This document shows, one piece after another, positions 1 to 11,162 of a stretch of DNA of 64,000 bases. The stretch is from the NCBI GenBank assembly GCA_933207985.1, contig OW240912.1, positions 196,079,082-196,143,081 of the forward strand, given 5' to 3'. Numbering within the stretch: the first letter of the stretch is position 1; each line of letters begins with the position of its first letter. The notes under the pieces were generated by a model. The model had not been told where the DNA came from. It saw only the letters and a list, made by a program, of their open reading frames with translations, and ran no database searches. The DNA is from Pelobates cultripes. Lineage: Eukaryota; Chordata; Amphibia; Anura; Pelobatidae. Position numbers and translations under genes: made by a program.

Positions 1-112
1 TGTTGAACGAGGTGACCCTGCTCGGGTCCCAGGTGTACGGTTCCTAAAATGGCTGCCATATACACGCCCACTGATAGGAGACGCGGAAGGTATTAAACTG
101 ATCAGAACAATA

Positions 113-207
113 CTAAACACACCACAAATAAGGTTTCTCTCCTGTATGGCTCTTCAAATGATGCTTAAGATTAGAAGCGGCTGAAAAGTATTTCTCACAC
201 TGGAAAC
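113..207 (-). pseudogene. C2H2 zinc-finger fragment
   Basis: Read on the minus strand, this stretch encodes most of one Kruppel-type finger: one Cys, a CEKYFS-like turn, SNLKHH, then Leu-x2-His spacing and the standard linker HTGEKPY. After the linker the frame runs four more residues (LWCV) and stops at 113-115. The first Cys of the CxxC pair is missing; the sequence before it reads like a pyrimidine-rich tract followed by cag, so it could be a splice acceptor or simply decay. Only one finger is visible. It may be the last trace of a KRAB/FAX-type zinc-finger gene copy, which frogs have in large numbers, or a retained terminal piece of a gene lying to the left of the window. The finger is read directly; its gene of origin is unknown. 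Confidence 0.6.
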
Positions 208-534
208 AAAAATATATTTTTTAACATTCTCTCCACTTTTGAACTAAATGACGCTTGGGGAAGAGATTAACATAATTAAACACAGGCAGTAAAAATACAG
301 TTTTTAGCCATACCCTGTAACTTTAAAACTACACATCCCATCTTCTATGTAATTACATATTTGGAATCAGCACACTTAAAACATAAACATAACCAAAAAA
401 TCAGCCAAATCCATCCATAGGGGTTAAAAAGTTAGCTGGAGGTCCCTTTATGACCCACCGCAAGCACATTTTCCTGCCCAAAACAGTTCCATAGATTTGG
501 GCTGTGAGGTCGGTCTATTTCAGGCTGAAAAAAC
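208..534. other. no recognisable feature
   Basis: A+T-rich sequence without a coding frame, terminal repeat or tandem structure that I can recognise. Confidence 0.5.
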
Positions 535-960
535 GACTAAGTCCCATCGCCGAATGGGACTTAGTCTCTGCAGCTGAAATAAGGCTGAAAAAAACGGCTG
601 AAGAAAAGACTAAGTCCCATCGCCGAATGGGACTTAGTCTCTGCAGCTGAAATAAGGCTGAAAAAAACGGCTGAAGAAAAGACTAAGTCCCATCGCCGAA
701 TGGGACTTAGTCTCTGCAGCTGAAATAAGGCTGAAAGACTAAGTCCCATCACGTAATGGGACTTAGTCTCGACTAAGTCCCATGGCGAATGGGACTTAGT
801 CTCTGCAGCTGAAATAAGGCTGAAAAAAACGGCTGAAAAAAAGACTAAGTCCCATCACGAATGGGACTTAGTCTCTGCAGCTGAAATAAGGCTGAAAAAA
901 ACGGCTGAAAAAAAGACTAAGTCCCATCACGAATGGGACTTAGTCTCTGCAGCTGAAATA
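535..960. repeat. 73-bp minisatellite with built-in hairpins
   Basis: Seven copies of a 32-nt palindromic core (13-bp arms gactaagtcccat / atgggacttagtc around a 6-nt loop) start at 535, 608, 681, 737, 771, 843 and 915. They are joined by a spacer containing ctgcagctgaaataaggctg. Most spacings are 72-73 bp; two copies (737, 771) are closer because the spacer is shortened. The open frames here are by-products of the repeat. The family is not recognised. Confidence 0.9.
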
Positions 961-1344
961 ATTTCCCATTTACTGAACCAAGTGGGAAATAGCAAGGCAG
1001 GCACAAAGGGTTTGCACCAGGTCTGGGGACACAGGGGACACCGCCTTAAAGGGGCCGTGTCCCCAACAAGTCTGGGGACACGGCCTTAAAGGGGCAGTGT
1101 CCCAATCTTCCTGATGTCCCAAAAAGGTGTTTAAAGGGCCAGCACCAGTCACATAAAGAGTCCATAAGCCCCAATATGCCCACCGACAGTCTTAAAGGGC
1201 CATACACACCAAATAAAAGTGCATACATTTTCACAATCTCCCAGGGGCCATAGTCATGTGGGAGGAGGCTGGCAAAGAGGCTTCTCCACAACCCAGGGAA
1301 ACAGGGCAATTTGCCATTTAAAGGGCCCGTTACAAATAGCAGTT
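961..1344. repeat. unclassified repetitive sequence
   Basis: Composition changes sharply to G+C-rich text with several short related blocks of the type cttaaaggggc / cttaaagggcc (near 1046, 1088, 1133, 1193, 1318). It is probably internal sequence of a mobile element, possibly the hAT element whose 3' end follows. No coding domain was recognised. Confidence 0.35.
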
Positions 1345-1900
1345 TGTAACAAGGTGTCAATCCATATCTGCTAAGTGACCCGATGTAGGGGGAACAGTCC
1401 CTATTCTGCTCTGTGTCAGTGTGTATCAGGGATCCTTAGGACAGGTGTCAATCCATATCTGCCAAGTGACCCTATGTAGGGGGACCAGTTTCTATTCTGC
1501 TCTGTGTCCGTGTGCATCAGGGGCTCCGAGGACAGGTGTCAATCCATATGTCAAGGTGTCAATATGTCATATGTCAGGTGTCAATCCATATTGATTGTGA
1601 TTTAGGAATGTTAGGTGATTTCTGCCCTTTATGGATTAAAACCAGACTCTGTATCAACTGTGTAATTTTCCATGGGAGCTTTGCCATGGATCCCCCTCCG
1701 GCATGCCACAGTCCAGGTGTTAGTCCCCTTGAAACAACTTTTCCATCCCTATTGTGGCCAGAAAGAGTCCCTGTGTGTTTTAAAATTCGCCTCCCCATTG
1801 AAGTCAATGGCGTTTCGGGCGGTTCGCCGGTTCGCGAACATTTGCGGAAGTTCGCGTTCGCCGTTCGCGAACCGAAAATTTCGGGTTCGCGACATCACTA
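1345..1900 (+). mobile_element. hAT element, 3' terminal fragment
   Basis: Two 91-bp tandem units at 1365-1540 match, in inverted orientation, the array at 11163-12190. They are followed by a subterminal region and a terminus ending in catcacta at 1900, which is TAGTGATG on the other strand. The same terminal octamer closes the large hAT element at 21084, so this is the opposite end of the same family. The last 90 bp are strikingly CpG-rich and hold repeated gttcgcg/cgcgaac motifs, as expected for transposase-binding subterminal repeats. The 5' part of this copy is missing. Family assignment to hAT rests on the TIR and on the transposase of the large copy. Confidence 0.7.
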
Positions 1901-2249
1901 GTCTTGGCCATGGTGGAGAGTTTGGAATCTGATTGATTGCTTTTGTGGACAGGTGTCTTTTATACAGGTAACAAGCTGAGATTAGGAGCACTCCCTTTAA
2001 GAGGAGTCAGAAATCCTGGGAGCCAGAGATCTTGCTGATTTATAGGGGATCAAATACTTATTTCACTCATTGACATGCACATCAATTTATAACTTTTTTG
2101 ACATGCATTTTTCTGGATTTTTTTTTTTTTGTTACTCTGTCTCTCACTGTTAAAATACACCCACCATTAAAATTATATACTGATCATTCTTTGTCAGTGG
2201 GCAAACATTCAAAATCAGCAGGGGATCAAATACTTTTTTCCCCTCACTG
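1901..2249 (-). mobile_element. Tc1-like transposon, 5' end only
   Basis: The right boundary is a Tc1-type inverted terminus (cccctcactg at 2240-2249). Moving leftward on the minus strand one passes the inner repeat at 2044-2066 and a leader, and reaches the transposase start codon at 1911-1909 followed by GCCAAGAC. Everything downstream is gone because the hAT terminus at 1900 abuts it. The layout (terminal repeat, inner repeat, leader, ATGGCCAAG) is that of widespread fish/frog Tc1 elements. No TA dinucleotide follows 2249, so this border is eroded or was itself joined to the next relic. Confidence 0.75.
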
Positions 2250-2963
2250 TTGGTGGAGAGGAACTTAAGTAGCCTACTCAAAACACTCACCTCAACCCTA
2301 CTAAACACATTTGGGATGAATTTGAATGCTCATTGCAAGCCCGACCTTCTCATCCAACATCAGTGTCTGACCTCACAAATGCTCTTTTGGCTTAATGGGA
2401 ACAAATGCCCACAGATACAATCCAAAATCTTGTGAAAATATTTCCCTATAATGTGGTAGCTCTTATAAGCACGAAAAAGGGCCAAACTCCATATTAATGC
2501 TCATGACGATAAAAATTTAAAGGGCTATCATTTTATTTTTAATTTTGCACTACAAGCACTGTAAATTGCACAAAATACAAATAATTTTAATGTTGATTTA
2601 TTTTATTAATGCACTTGGTTTTAATTTAATTCAAATAATCTGTGATGGGATACATGTATACTTTTTTTATTTTTGATGTGTTAAAAAAAAAAATGTAGAG
2701 AACTGTTGGCACTTATAAATATTTGAACTTTTTGAAAATAATTTGCACAAACACTTGAAGGTTGAGAATGCACTTTATAAGATTGGCACTTTAAGAATGT
2801 ATTCATATAAATTAATATCACATTTAAATAATTCACTAAGCAATCCACCATAGCAACCTAGGTTATATGTTGGCTTTTATGAACCTGTTAGCAATGAATG
2901 AGTCTGAAACACCTGAACTCATTAGTTAGTAGGGGTTTCCATAAAGTTTGTGGCCATATAGTT
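2250..2963 (+). mobile_element. Tc1-like transposon relic, 3' half
   Basis: Positions 2292-2396 encode the C-terminal part of a Tc1 transposase in the frame LNPTKHIWDEFE..., the segment around the last catalytic acid (HxWDE variant). A TAA follows. The 3' terminus at 2905-2963 (hallmark gtggccatatag) is present, but about 400 bp of A+T-rich sequence separates it from the coding part, so the copy is heavily decayed or interrupted. It is a different Tc1 family from the neighbour at 1901-2249. Confidence 0.6.
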
Positions 2964-3968
2964 TTTATTTATAAATATGGCACAATCTGTGAGATAAATC
3001 TGCAACATTATATTTAGGGCCCAAATAAATTACCAATAAGAACCTAACTATATAAAATACCTAGGTATTTATTCCCAAACACATATCAACATTATTTACC
3101 ATTAATGCAACAAAGCCACAGAAGCAATCAAACTGAACTATCTTGAACGGTTTAACCTTAAAGTGAGCCTCCATCGTGATCCTCAGGTCCCCCAGGCGGC
3201 ATGCGGCTTCTGAATCTCCGTTCAGGAAGCGTGGAGTGCCACCTGGCAGAGGCGCCAATAATTGGCTGAAAGCAGTCAGCTGATACTCTCAGGCACTTTT
3301 ACATTTCTTTTCAAGTCAGTTTTATGAATGGGGAGTCACTGATTGGCCACTGCCAGGTGCAAATAACAAAGTTTCTAGCAATGACAAGCAGGGAGCTAAG
3401 ATGGAGGCACCCATTTGCAGAGTGAAAAAAAAAAATTCTACATTCCATTTTATTTTTTATATCTCACAAATACATATTTGTTATATACAGGGCTAATCAT
3501 AATATAAAAAATACCTTTTAAGGCTGTCAATTTTCAATGCATGTATTTTATGGTAAGCAGTTTCATATCAACAACTATTGGACACATTGTATAATACTAG
3601 ATTTAATATTAATTTATATGTCAAACCATATTGAATATGATTTGTTGCATTCTAATACAATTTGGTTACTTTACAATACAGGAGACGCTGTAGATCATGA
3701 GCCTAGTCCAATATGACTTTATTGTACAGAATAGCCTTTCGAGCTTGTTTTGCAGATGCACTACCCATTCATGATAATCATATGGTAAAAATTATTTTGA
3801 ATTTTTTATAATTCTGTTTTGTTTTAATAACCATGGCTAACTATCTTAACACGTATCCACTTTACATCTCCCAAGAGAAATTACGATTCATTATTTCTGC
3901 TATACAAAATTTATTTAAAGGTATCTTCAAAGGGGTAGGTCTGGTAAGAACAGCATCTGGGCAATTTC
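2964..3968. other. no gene recognised
   Basis: Mostly A+T-rich. Positions 3160-3430 are more balanced in composition and look like a worn interspersed repeat of unknown family; nothing codes. Confidence 0.4.
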
Positions 3969-4109
3969 AAAAGGCTAAACATTGGGGGTGGAGCCTGCAC
4001 TCGAGCTGAATGGTCGCATAGGGACTGAGCTCCCCGGCTGAAGGCTAGATCAGCGTGAAAAACAGTGTCAAAACAGCAAAAACCACTACACAAAACTGTT
4101 GTATCCACA

Positions 4110-5100
4110 ATGTCACAAAGGGGGGCACGGAAAACGGCAACTGCCAAGGAGAAACACTCCTTTTTCGCAGCAAAACCGGCAAGTTTATGGACAGCAGTGC
4201 AGACATCACAAGATGGCAACGGCAGTGGAGAGGACAGGGATCTGTATGGGCTGCAATCCCCGCAAGAAACTATACAAATACAGGAGGAGCTGTCCCAGAA
4301 AATGCTGGATGACATGGCTGTTAAAATCCAAAAAACAGTACTGTCGGCAATATCATATCTCCGGCAAGACATATTGGTCCTAGGCAACAGCCCACATGGA
4401 AAATAAGATGGCGGAATACGCCAAAGCACACAACAACTTTGCGGCAAAATTGTAGGTGATGGAAGATAGGTTGGAGAAGCAGGAATTGAAAGCCATGGAT
4501 CTAGAAGACAGATCCCAATGTCAAAACCTGAGGGTAAGAGGTGTCCCTGAAGACATTCAAGCCGCAGACCTCACCACCTTTTTGACAGGACTATTCCAGG
4601 CCCTAGCACCTGATATACAACCATCAATGTTCCTAATGAATAGGGCACACAGGGTGGCAAAACCACAACACCTACCTGCTTCCACCACAAGGGACTTGCT
4701 AACTAAACTGCACTAATAACATTTAAAAGAAGCTCTCCTCCGCTCCAAACTGCTGCAGCAAGACGTACCGGCGCAATATAAGACCATCTAGGTATTTGTG
4801 GACCTATCTGAGGAAACACTATGATGAAGAAGGGCATTTAGGGACATAACCTCCGAGATGCGCAACAGCGGCATCCAATATCGTTGGGGCTTCCCAACAA
4901 AATTACTGATCTCCAGAGAAGGCAAGACGCAAGTAGTCTCGGACATAGCGGAAGGCAATCGCTTACTATGCAGCTGGGGAATCACTGTGGCGAAACCAGG
5001 AGAAGGCTCCAAACGACATGCAGAGATCCAGCCATAATGGAGGACCGTCAGGCACTCCAAAGCCTCCGAGACCACAACAGAAAAGTGAAAGCGACAAGAG
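4110..5100 (+). pseudogene. LINE ORF1 (L1 ORF1p / Transposase_22-like) relic
   Basis: The first frame starts at 4110 (MSQRGARKTATAK) and runs to 4406. After a short break, 4456-4716 carries the coiled-coil-to-RRM transition, including LEDRSQCQNLRVRGVPEDI, the signature of the L1 ORF1 RNA-recognition domain. 4717-5090 then continues in broken frames with residues resembling the C-terminal domain (Q..RWGFP, KTQVV). The intact protein is a trimeric RNA-binding chaperone that packages LINE RNA. At least four stops or frameshifts are visible. No cellular role is expected for this copy. Confidence 0.75.
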
Positions 5101-5289
5101 ATGAACATTACCACTCTTCCGACACACCAGGGACTTGGCTCCATAAGAGAGCGATGAGGTCACAGCGTTACCACCAAGTTTCTATCAGGCTGTGCAGTAC
5201 CGTACAGAATCGACACTGGTCGTGAGTGGGTAATATGCATTCCATCACTGTCTTAAAAGTCCATTTGAACTCTGAAGGGGGAATCACCT

Positions 5290-6250
5290 GTAAGGTTTAG
5301 GGATATGTTTAAGGGTGCAAGGGGGGCGGAACTGGAACTCCACCTATTCGCGGACGATGTCCTGCTGATACTATCCTATTCAACCATCTCTCTCCCCAAC
5401 CTCCAAAAACAACTGCAACATTACAGCACACAATCATACTATAAACTCAACATCACAAAAACCCAAGCGATGGGAATAGGCACAGAAGAAAGCACCATGG
5501 AGAGACTTCGAAGGGCGTTTAATTTCGACTACCTCACACTTCTAGGCATCAGATTGACAAAATCACAACACTCTTTATTTAAAATTAACTATCAAAAACT
5601 ATATACAGAGGTAGTGGGATGGGAAATTCCTATCCTGGGTGGGCAGATGCGCGGCAATCAAAGTGGTGATTTTGCCGAAAATCCTGTTCCTTTTCCGCAC
5701 ACTACATATCCCCGTCCCTATGAAGTTCCTCAAGGCCCTACAGACGACTTTGGTGAGGTTTAGCTAGTAAAACAAAAAAACTAGGGTCCCTTGGAGGCTA
5801 CTGTCTTGGCTGGGATTCCCCAATTTGAGGGAATACTACAGGCCCACGCAGATGGCCAACGTTCTCATGTGCCACTCCCAGACCCAAATCCCTCGGTGGG
5901 TGGCCCTGGAATCACAAGACTTAGATGGGACACACTTACCACACTTTTTATGGATACCCAAAGAGCTGAGACCAACTGCTCCCCAGATGTTACCTACCAC
6001 AAAACTCATGCTTTCCATATGGGACAATAACAGACAAATGGTATGCTCACCCGCCAAATGGTTCCCACTCTACTGAAAACCCTACACATACTTAACCCCT
6101 CATTCAACTTCAAACTATGGGCAGCACATAATGTGACCCACGTACACCAAATAACCCACCAGGGAGCAACTAGGAGCTTCCCAGACCTGAAAGCTCAGTA
6201 CCATCTCCCGCACACGGCCCAATTCTTGTATTTCCAAATACACCACACAC
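5290..6250 (+). pseudogene. LINE ORF2 reverse transcriptase, C-terminal half
   Basis: The frame from 5305 encodes LHLFADDVLL, the catalytic FADD box of L1-group reverse transcriptases, followed by the usual thumb region (YYKLNITKTQAMGI). After a frameshift near 5630 the expected SW-GR-AIKV-LPK segment and later PQF-EGILQAH and IW pieces can be read in shifting frames up to the TTAA insertion at 6251. The endonuclease domain and the first RT motifs are absent. This is the N-terminal portion of the ORF2 remnant; it resumes at 7665. Confidence 0.8.
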
Positions 6251-6254
6251 TTAA

Positions 6255-6717
6255 CCCCTTAACGCGTTCTATGCCATCCCCATTTAAATGGGCTTTAAGG
6301 CCGTTGCGGCGGCATAGAACGCCGTAACAATTTGCCGCCTTGGAGCCTCGGGAATACTTACCTTCCCGGCGATCCGCTTCGGGAGGACTGCTTGACAGCC
6401 CAGGCAGCCCTTCCACGGCAAATCAGGCCCCCGGGGGCCATGTGATCACTCTTAAAGAGCGATTAAATGGCGCCCTTTAGCTGTGGATCTGCCAGCAAGG
6501 AGTCTGTCAGACAGTCCCCCTGCTGGTGGGAGGTGTAAAAAAAAATTTATTAAACATGTTTAAAATAAATTAAATATACATATATATTATATATATAATA
6601 TATATACACATCTTATATATATACATATATATGTAACGTCATACGTAGTGTATTTTAATATTAATATAAGTACATATATATTAAAATACACTTAGAATGA
6701 AGTTATATATATATAAG

Positions 6718-6748
<31 letters not shown>

Positions 6749-7660
6749 AATACATATATATTTTTATATATATATATGTACAATAATAAATAAATTAAAA
6801 ATTTTTTAATGAAAATAAATTATATATACATTTGTAATTTCATTCTAACTGTATTTTATTATTAGTATATATATTTGTAACAAAATACACTTAGAATGAC
6901 ATTTTATATCTATCTATCTATCTATATATATAAAATACAAATAACCGCAAATATATATATATAGATATATATATATATATCTATATATATAGATGAATAT
7001 ATATAATTGGCATTCAAATTCGTTTTTTGCATTTTTCACACACAAACAAATATTAACACTAACTTTGGCCAGTGTTTGTGACCATGTGGCTACTAAAAAC
7101 GACTGGACATACCCCATTTGCAATACCTTGGGTTGTCTACTATTGCAAATGGTATGCCATCATGGGGGTAATTCTCATTCCTGGGCTACCATACGGTCTC
7201 AAAGACAACGTAACCAACCTGGCGAATTTCAGTGTGAAAAAAATGAAAAATGTAACATGCTATATTTGACCCTGTAACTTCCCAAAACACCATAAAACCT
7301 GTACATAGGGGGTACTGTTTTACACGTGAGACATCGATGAATACAAATATGTGTATTTTATTGTAGTAAAAGCAAACAGTATTATGACATTCACAGTTAA
7401 AATGTCACATAGAACTAAAAAAGTTTTAAAAAAATCTTATTTTATTCCATTTTTTTATATTTTATTCATATTAAATTATGTTTCATACCTAAATATTTGA
7501 TGTTAAATGAAAGCTCTGTTTCCCCTGAATAAAATGATGTATAATAAGTGTGGGTGCACTTAATATGAAAGATTTGAATTCAGACATATAGTCAAATTCC
7601 AGATTTTGTTTACGTTTTGTTTTGATCACAACGTGTACGTTTGCCTCATTCGTTAAGGGG
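6255..7660 (+). mobile_element. TTAA-flanked DNA element (piggyBac/Kolobok-like termini)
   Basis: TTAA at 6251-6254 and 7661-7664 flank a 1406-bp unit starting ccccttaacg and ending cgttaagggg, a 10-bp perfect inverted repeat. The LINE sequence resumes directly after it, so it is a clean insertion. TTAA duplications are used by piggyBac and Kolobok superfamilies; with no transposase I cannot choose. The interior has a G+C-rich 5' part, a long AT microsatellite (6560-7010) and a 3' part with gcatttttcacacacaaacaaa. The same three-part order, reversed, is scattered over 30990-49330. Confidence 0.8.
6560..7010. repeat. AT-rich microsatellite tract
   Basis: Dense (TA)n/(TATATC)n-like sequence inside the TTAA element, with interspersed atacacttagaatga-type blocks that recur at 43460-43560. 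Confidence 0.85.
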
Positions 7661-7664
7661 TTAA

Positions 7665-8298
7665 GGGGGAGAAAAGACAAGAAGAGAGAGTGGGTAATCT
7701 CATACACATGACCCAGTTCGAACACAGGTGTCTAAACATGCTACAGCAGAAAAAAAACTCTCATGACCAATCTGGCGTTTTTAAAAAGAGTGGCACAAAG
7801 ATATTGGGAGAGACCTACCACCCCACAAGTGGAAAAAGGCATTTGCAGCGTACAAAGGCCTGTCATCCTGTGCCTCGAAATCGCAAGGAAATTATTATAC
7901 AGGTAGTACCTGACACCTGATAAAATAACCAAAATGTTTAAATTAACAGACAACAAATGCTGGAGATGTCAGGCTTTCCCGGGAGACACCTTACACATCT
8001 GGTGGACATGCCCAAAGTTATCAACTTATTGACAAAGGTAGAGGAGTTGGCAACTAAAAGCACTTGTAGGCAGCTCCCACCAACTGTAGAAACATATCTA
8101 CTGCAAATCATGCCACCAAACCTCTCGAAACTGATTTGCAATCTAGCGGTTCTTATATTGGCAGCGGCGGCAACACGGCTTGCTAGAAATTGGACTTCAA
8201 CGTCGACACCCTCCACTGCGGTGCTGATAGATCTGATTTCCACAAATGTGGAGTATGATATATACGCAACAGTACACTTGCAAACTGGGCACACTTAG
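7665..8298 (+). pseudogene. LINE ORF2 C-terminal domain relic
   Basis: The sequence picks up the interrupted ORF2 after the TTAA element. The best landmark is CWRCQAFPGDTLHIWWTCPK around 7957-8017, the Cys-rich C-terminal motif of L1/Tx1 ORF2 (C-x2-C...H..WW.C). The downstream frame 8020-8298 ends in a stop followed by the 3' untranslated tail. Several frame changes are present. Confidence 0.7.
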
Positions 8299-8782
8299 AG
8301 AGAAGTAATCAGCTTGTGGTAGTTACATAAGGTGAATAACCCTCTAATCTCGATATGAAAAAGGATACAACCCACTCAAAAGTACACAACTTCTGGTGGA
8401 AGTTAGGATCAATGAGTCCAGTGACATGGAACCAGAGAGCAAAAACATTTAGCTAATACACAAGAGGGAATACAGGGGGGCGAGTACCAACAGACACAAT
8501 AGGGCAGTGAGTAAGATACTACAGGTATACTGTGAAACACAGAGCAGACCAAACTTTGTAAATATTCATTTTGTTTTCTTATTCATTTGTTTTACTGTTG
8601 TTCCAAGACTTGATTAGACAAAAACAAGAGATAGGAGCACAAACCAAAAGAAATGCAATGCAACTGATTTAAAGCTATACAATGGTACCCTTCCCCTTTT
8701 CTCTCCTGTACCCCTATATCAATGCTTACACTCATGAAAAACAATAAAAATCGTCAATTATGGAAAAAAAGGCTAAACATTG

Positions 8783-11162
8783 AGGATTCATTTATTTTTT
8801 TTACTAGGAAGTAGCTGCTTTTTTACTAGGAAGTAGCTGCTATGTTTCTATGTTTCTTTTCCAAAGCTGATGACGTTTCTAAAAGTTACAAAGGCCATCC
8901 GAACACAACATGAACATTCAGAGAGGTTATTGGCATGATATTGCCAATGGCATTGAATAATGTTTCAATATAGAGAGAAATTGGACATGGATTTTGAATC
9001 TAATGTCCCAGTGCTTATGTATTTTAGTGGAAGTACTAATTTTCAAACAGAGTTCTACTTCTCAGGCATATAATCCAAGTGTGAAATGTGTTAGTAACTG
9101 GGTGAGCTTTGTAAATGGCTAGTTATATACAGAGATATTTTACACGTTTTTATAGATATAGCCTTGTCATACTGATTAACGTCACAGAGAGAAGACAGAG
9201 GCTGAAGGGAAGATGCTATAAAAGGCTATTACCAGACTGAAGGGAACATTCTGTCAGATGGTTTACAGTTTTAACTCAACAATTCAGCACAATGTTTTTT
9301 TTTCCAGCCAACAAAAATAGAGGTCAGACAAAATGTTTCCCTTCAACAGCAAATTATCTGTAAGGATGTTTGTATAATTTCAGTCAATATTTCAAATGAT
9401 TAGAGTTTTAAATAATGAATACTTGAAACTATTAGAAAGTGTAGACTAAACAACGCAGCAATAATACACTGAAGCTTAATAAAAGGCATCATTCTTGATT
9501 ATTAGGTCGGGCAATTGTGATCACCACAATCAGCTACATTTCAGAAAGCTTCATAGAAATTCCATCCTTTTCAGACTTTAATTATTACTATTTCTGCAGT
9601 GCTCTATGTATATTTAATGGGCTTTTCTAACGGCTATTTGAAGAGCTATTTCATTGTCGTCCTCCCAACTGCTATTCCCACAGGTATATAGTTTAGTATG
9701 AATGAATGACTGAATGAATGAGTGAATGAAAAGATGAATGAATGACAATTCCAAAAAAATAACAGATATTCACTCCTCCCAAAAAAGCTTACATTTAACA
9801 TGAATACATGAACACAAAAACATTAAAGTAGTACACTGCACCATACACTATACAACAGTAAAAAACTAAATCAGCAGGATAGCTAGCAGTATGATTCTTG
9901 CCTCATTAAAAGTACATTTAAATTACAAATAAAGTGTTTTTTTTAGTGATCCTTAATTATTTATATTACTATCCCCCCCCCCCAATTTAGAACTGAAAGG
10001 GTTAAAAATCAATTGAACTCCCTTGTATTCTAGCTCCAGGAGGGTCTCCTCACTGCAGCTTCAGTCCTGTTCCTGGGAAGTCATCATTACTGATGACTGT
10101 TGTCCAATCAGATGCTTCTATTAAGTGTAAAACATTCTTAATGGTTTTACACAAAACCCACCCCCTCTGTGCTGCTTGGGCTAAAAAACTAGCACTGCCA
10201 AAGGGCAAATATTACTGACAATTAACATTCACTTGCATGAAAGCAAGTGAATGATAATTTGCTAATTCAGTGCTGAATTTAATTAAAATCGGAGCTTTGT
10301 GAATCCTCTGAAATCTATACTTTGTATATGATTCAGGTGCAAAAACAGATTTTAATCTGGATACCGAATAACATCCGCGCAAATACTGCAGATATCGCAG
10401 ACCAATCAAATTCCAACTGCATTTGGCTTTAGTAATTATGAGAAGTACCAGTGCAGTGGGGATTCTGTGGTTTTCACAGGATCTTTTCCATCCAGCCAAA
10501 ATCCGATGTTTAACGAATACACCCATATGTGTTAATCCAATTGTACTGATGTAAGGACAGGCAGACCTTACGTTCAAAGGAGAATTTAAAAAAAAAAAAT
10601 GTTGCCGAAAGAAAAATAATGTTGCAGCAAGAGATCAGACGAAGGTGGACACTACTTGAAGGACAACTGTCACCTCAACACTATTTTTAATATAATGATC
10701 CTTTCGTTAGGTTCTGAAAGAAATAGATTCTTTGTTGAATGCAGTATATGTAAAACATGAGAAACCCATCCCTATTTAGTATATGAACAGGATCCTTAGC
10801 CATATACATACACCTTGGGTTTTCTCTGCTTCACTCTGTGCCAGTGACATCATCAGACTAATTGTCAAATTCAAACACAGTCTGATCCAAGGTGACCATT
10901 CCCTTTTAATGGGCTTGTGCAAGCATTTTGGATCTTTTAAACCACTTTGCCTTTTTTCTTTTTTAGGTCAACAGAAATTAGTCCATGCCACTGTTGGCTC
11001 GGTACTGGACAACATTTTAAATGGCCATTCAGACAGCAGCAAAAACAGCCAGCCAGCCAGAAATGCTGCCATTAAAAAATGGCTAAACTATTGCCTGATC
11101 TCATGGCTACTGTCGTGGCATGCCAGGAGGTTAGGGGCGCCGCACTCCCGAGCCCGCCCATC
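8783..11162. other. mostly unannotatable intergenic DNA
   Basis: No coding frame or element boundary was recognised. Small features: a 23-bp direct duplication at 8808-8843, a gaat-type simple repeat at 9697-9748, a C-run at 9974-9983 and a moderately G+C-rich block at 10030-10200 that is probably an old interspersed repeat. Confidence 0.5.
9697..9748. repeat. (GAAT)n simple repeat
   Basis: Imperfect tetranucleotide repeat gaatgaatgactgaatgaatg and variants. Confidence 0.85.

Larger units (their letters stand above)
3985..8766 (+). mobile_element. L1-type LINE with 16-bp target duplication
   Basis: The direct repeat aaaaggctaaacattg occurs at 3969-3984 and again at 8767-8782, bracketing an ORF1 relic, parts of ORF2 and an A-rich 3' end near 8740-8766. 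This is the signature of target-primed reverse transcription. After removing the nested TTAA element the LINE is about 3.4 kb, well short of a full L1/Tx1 element (about 5.5-6.5 kb). ORF1 is followed within about 250 bp by the catalytic-core end of the RT, so the endonuclease and N-terminal RT are deleted. Stops and frameshifts are frequent, so the element is dead. Confidence 0.85.

Noticed and set aside
561..752. 63-aa minus-strand frame
   Set aside because: Translated minisatellite.
535..960. CRISPR-like array
   Set aside because: Repeats are contiguous minisatellite units with repeated, not unique, spacers, in vertebrate-type DNA.
3911..4447. 178-aa minus-strand frame
   Set aside because: Antisense to the LINE ORF1; no domain and crosses the target duplication.
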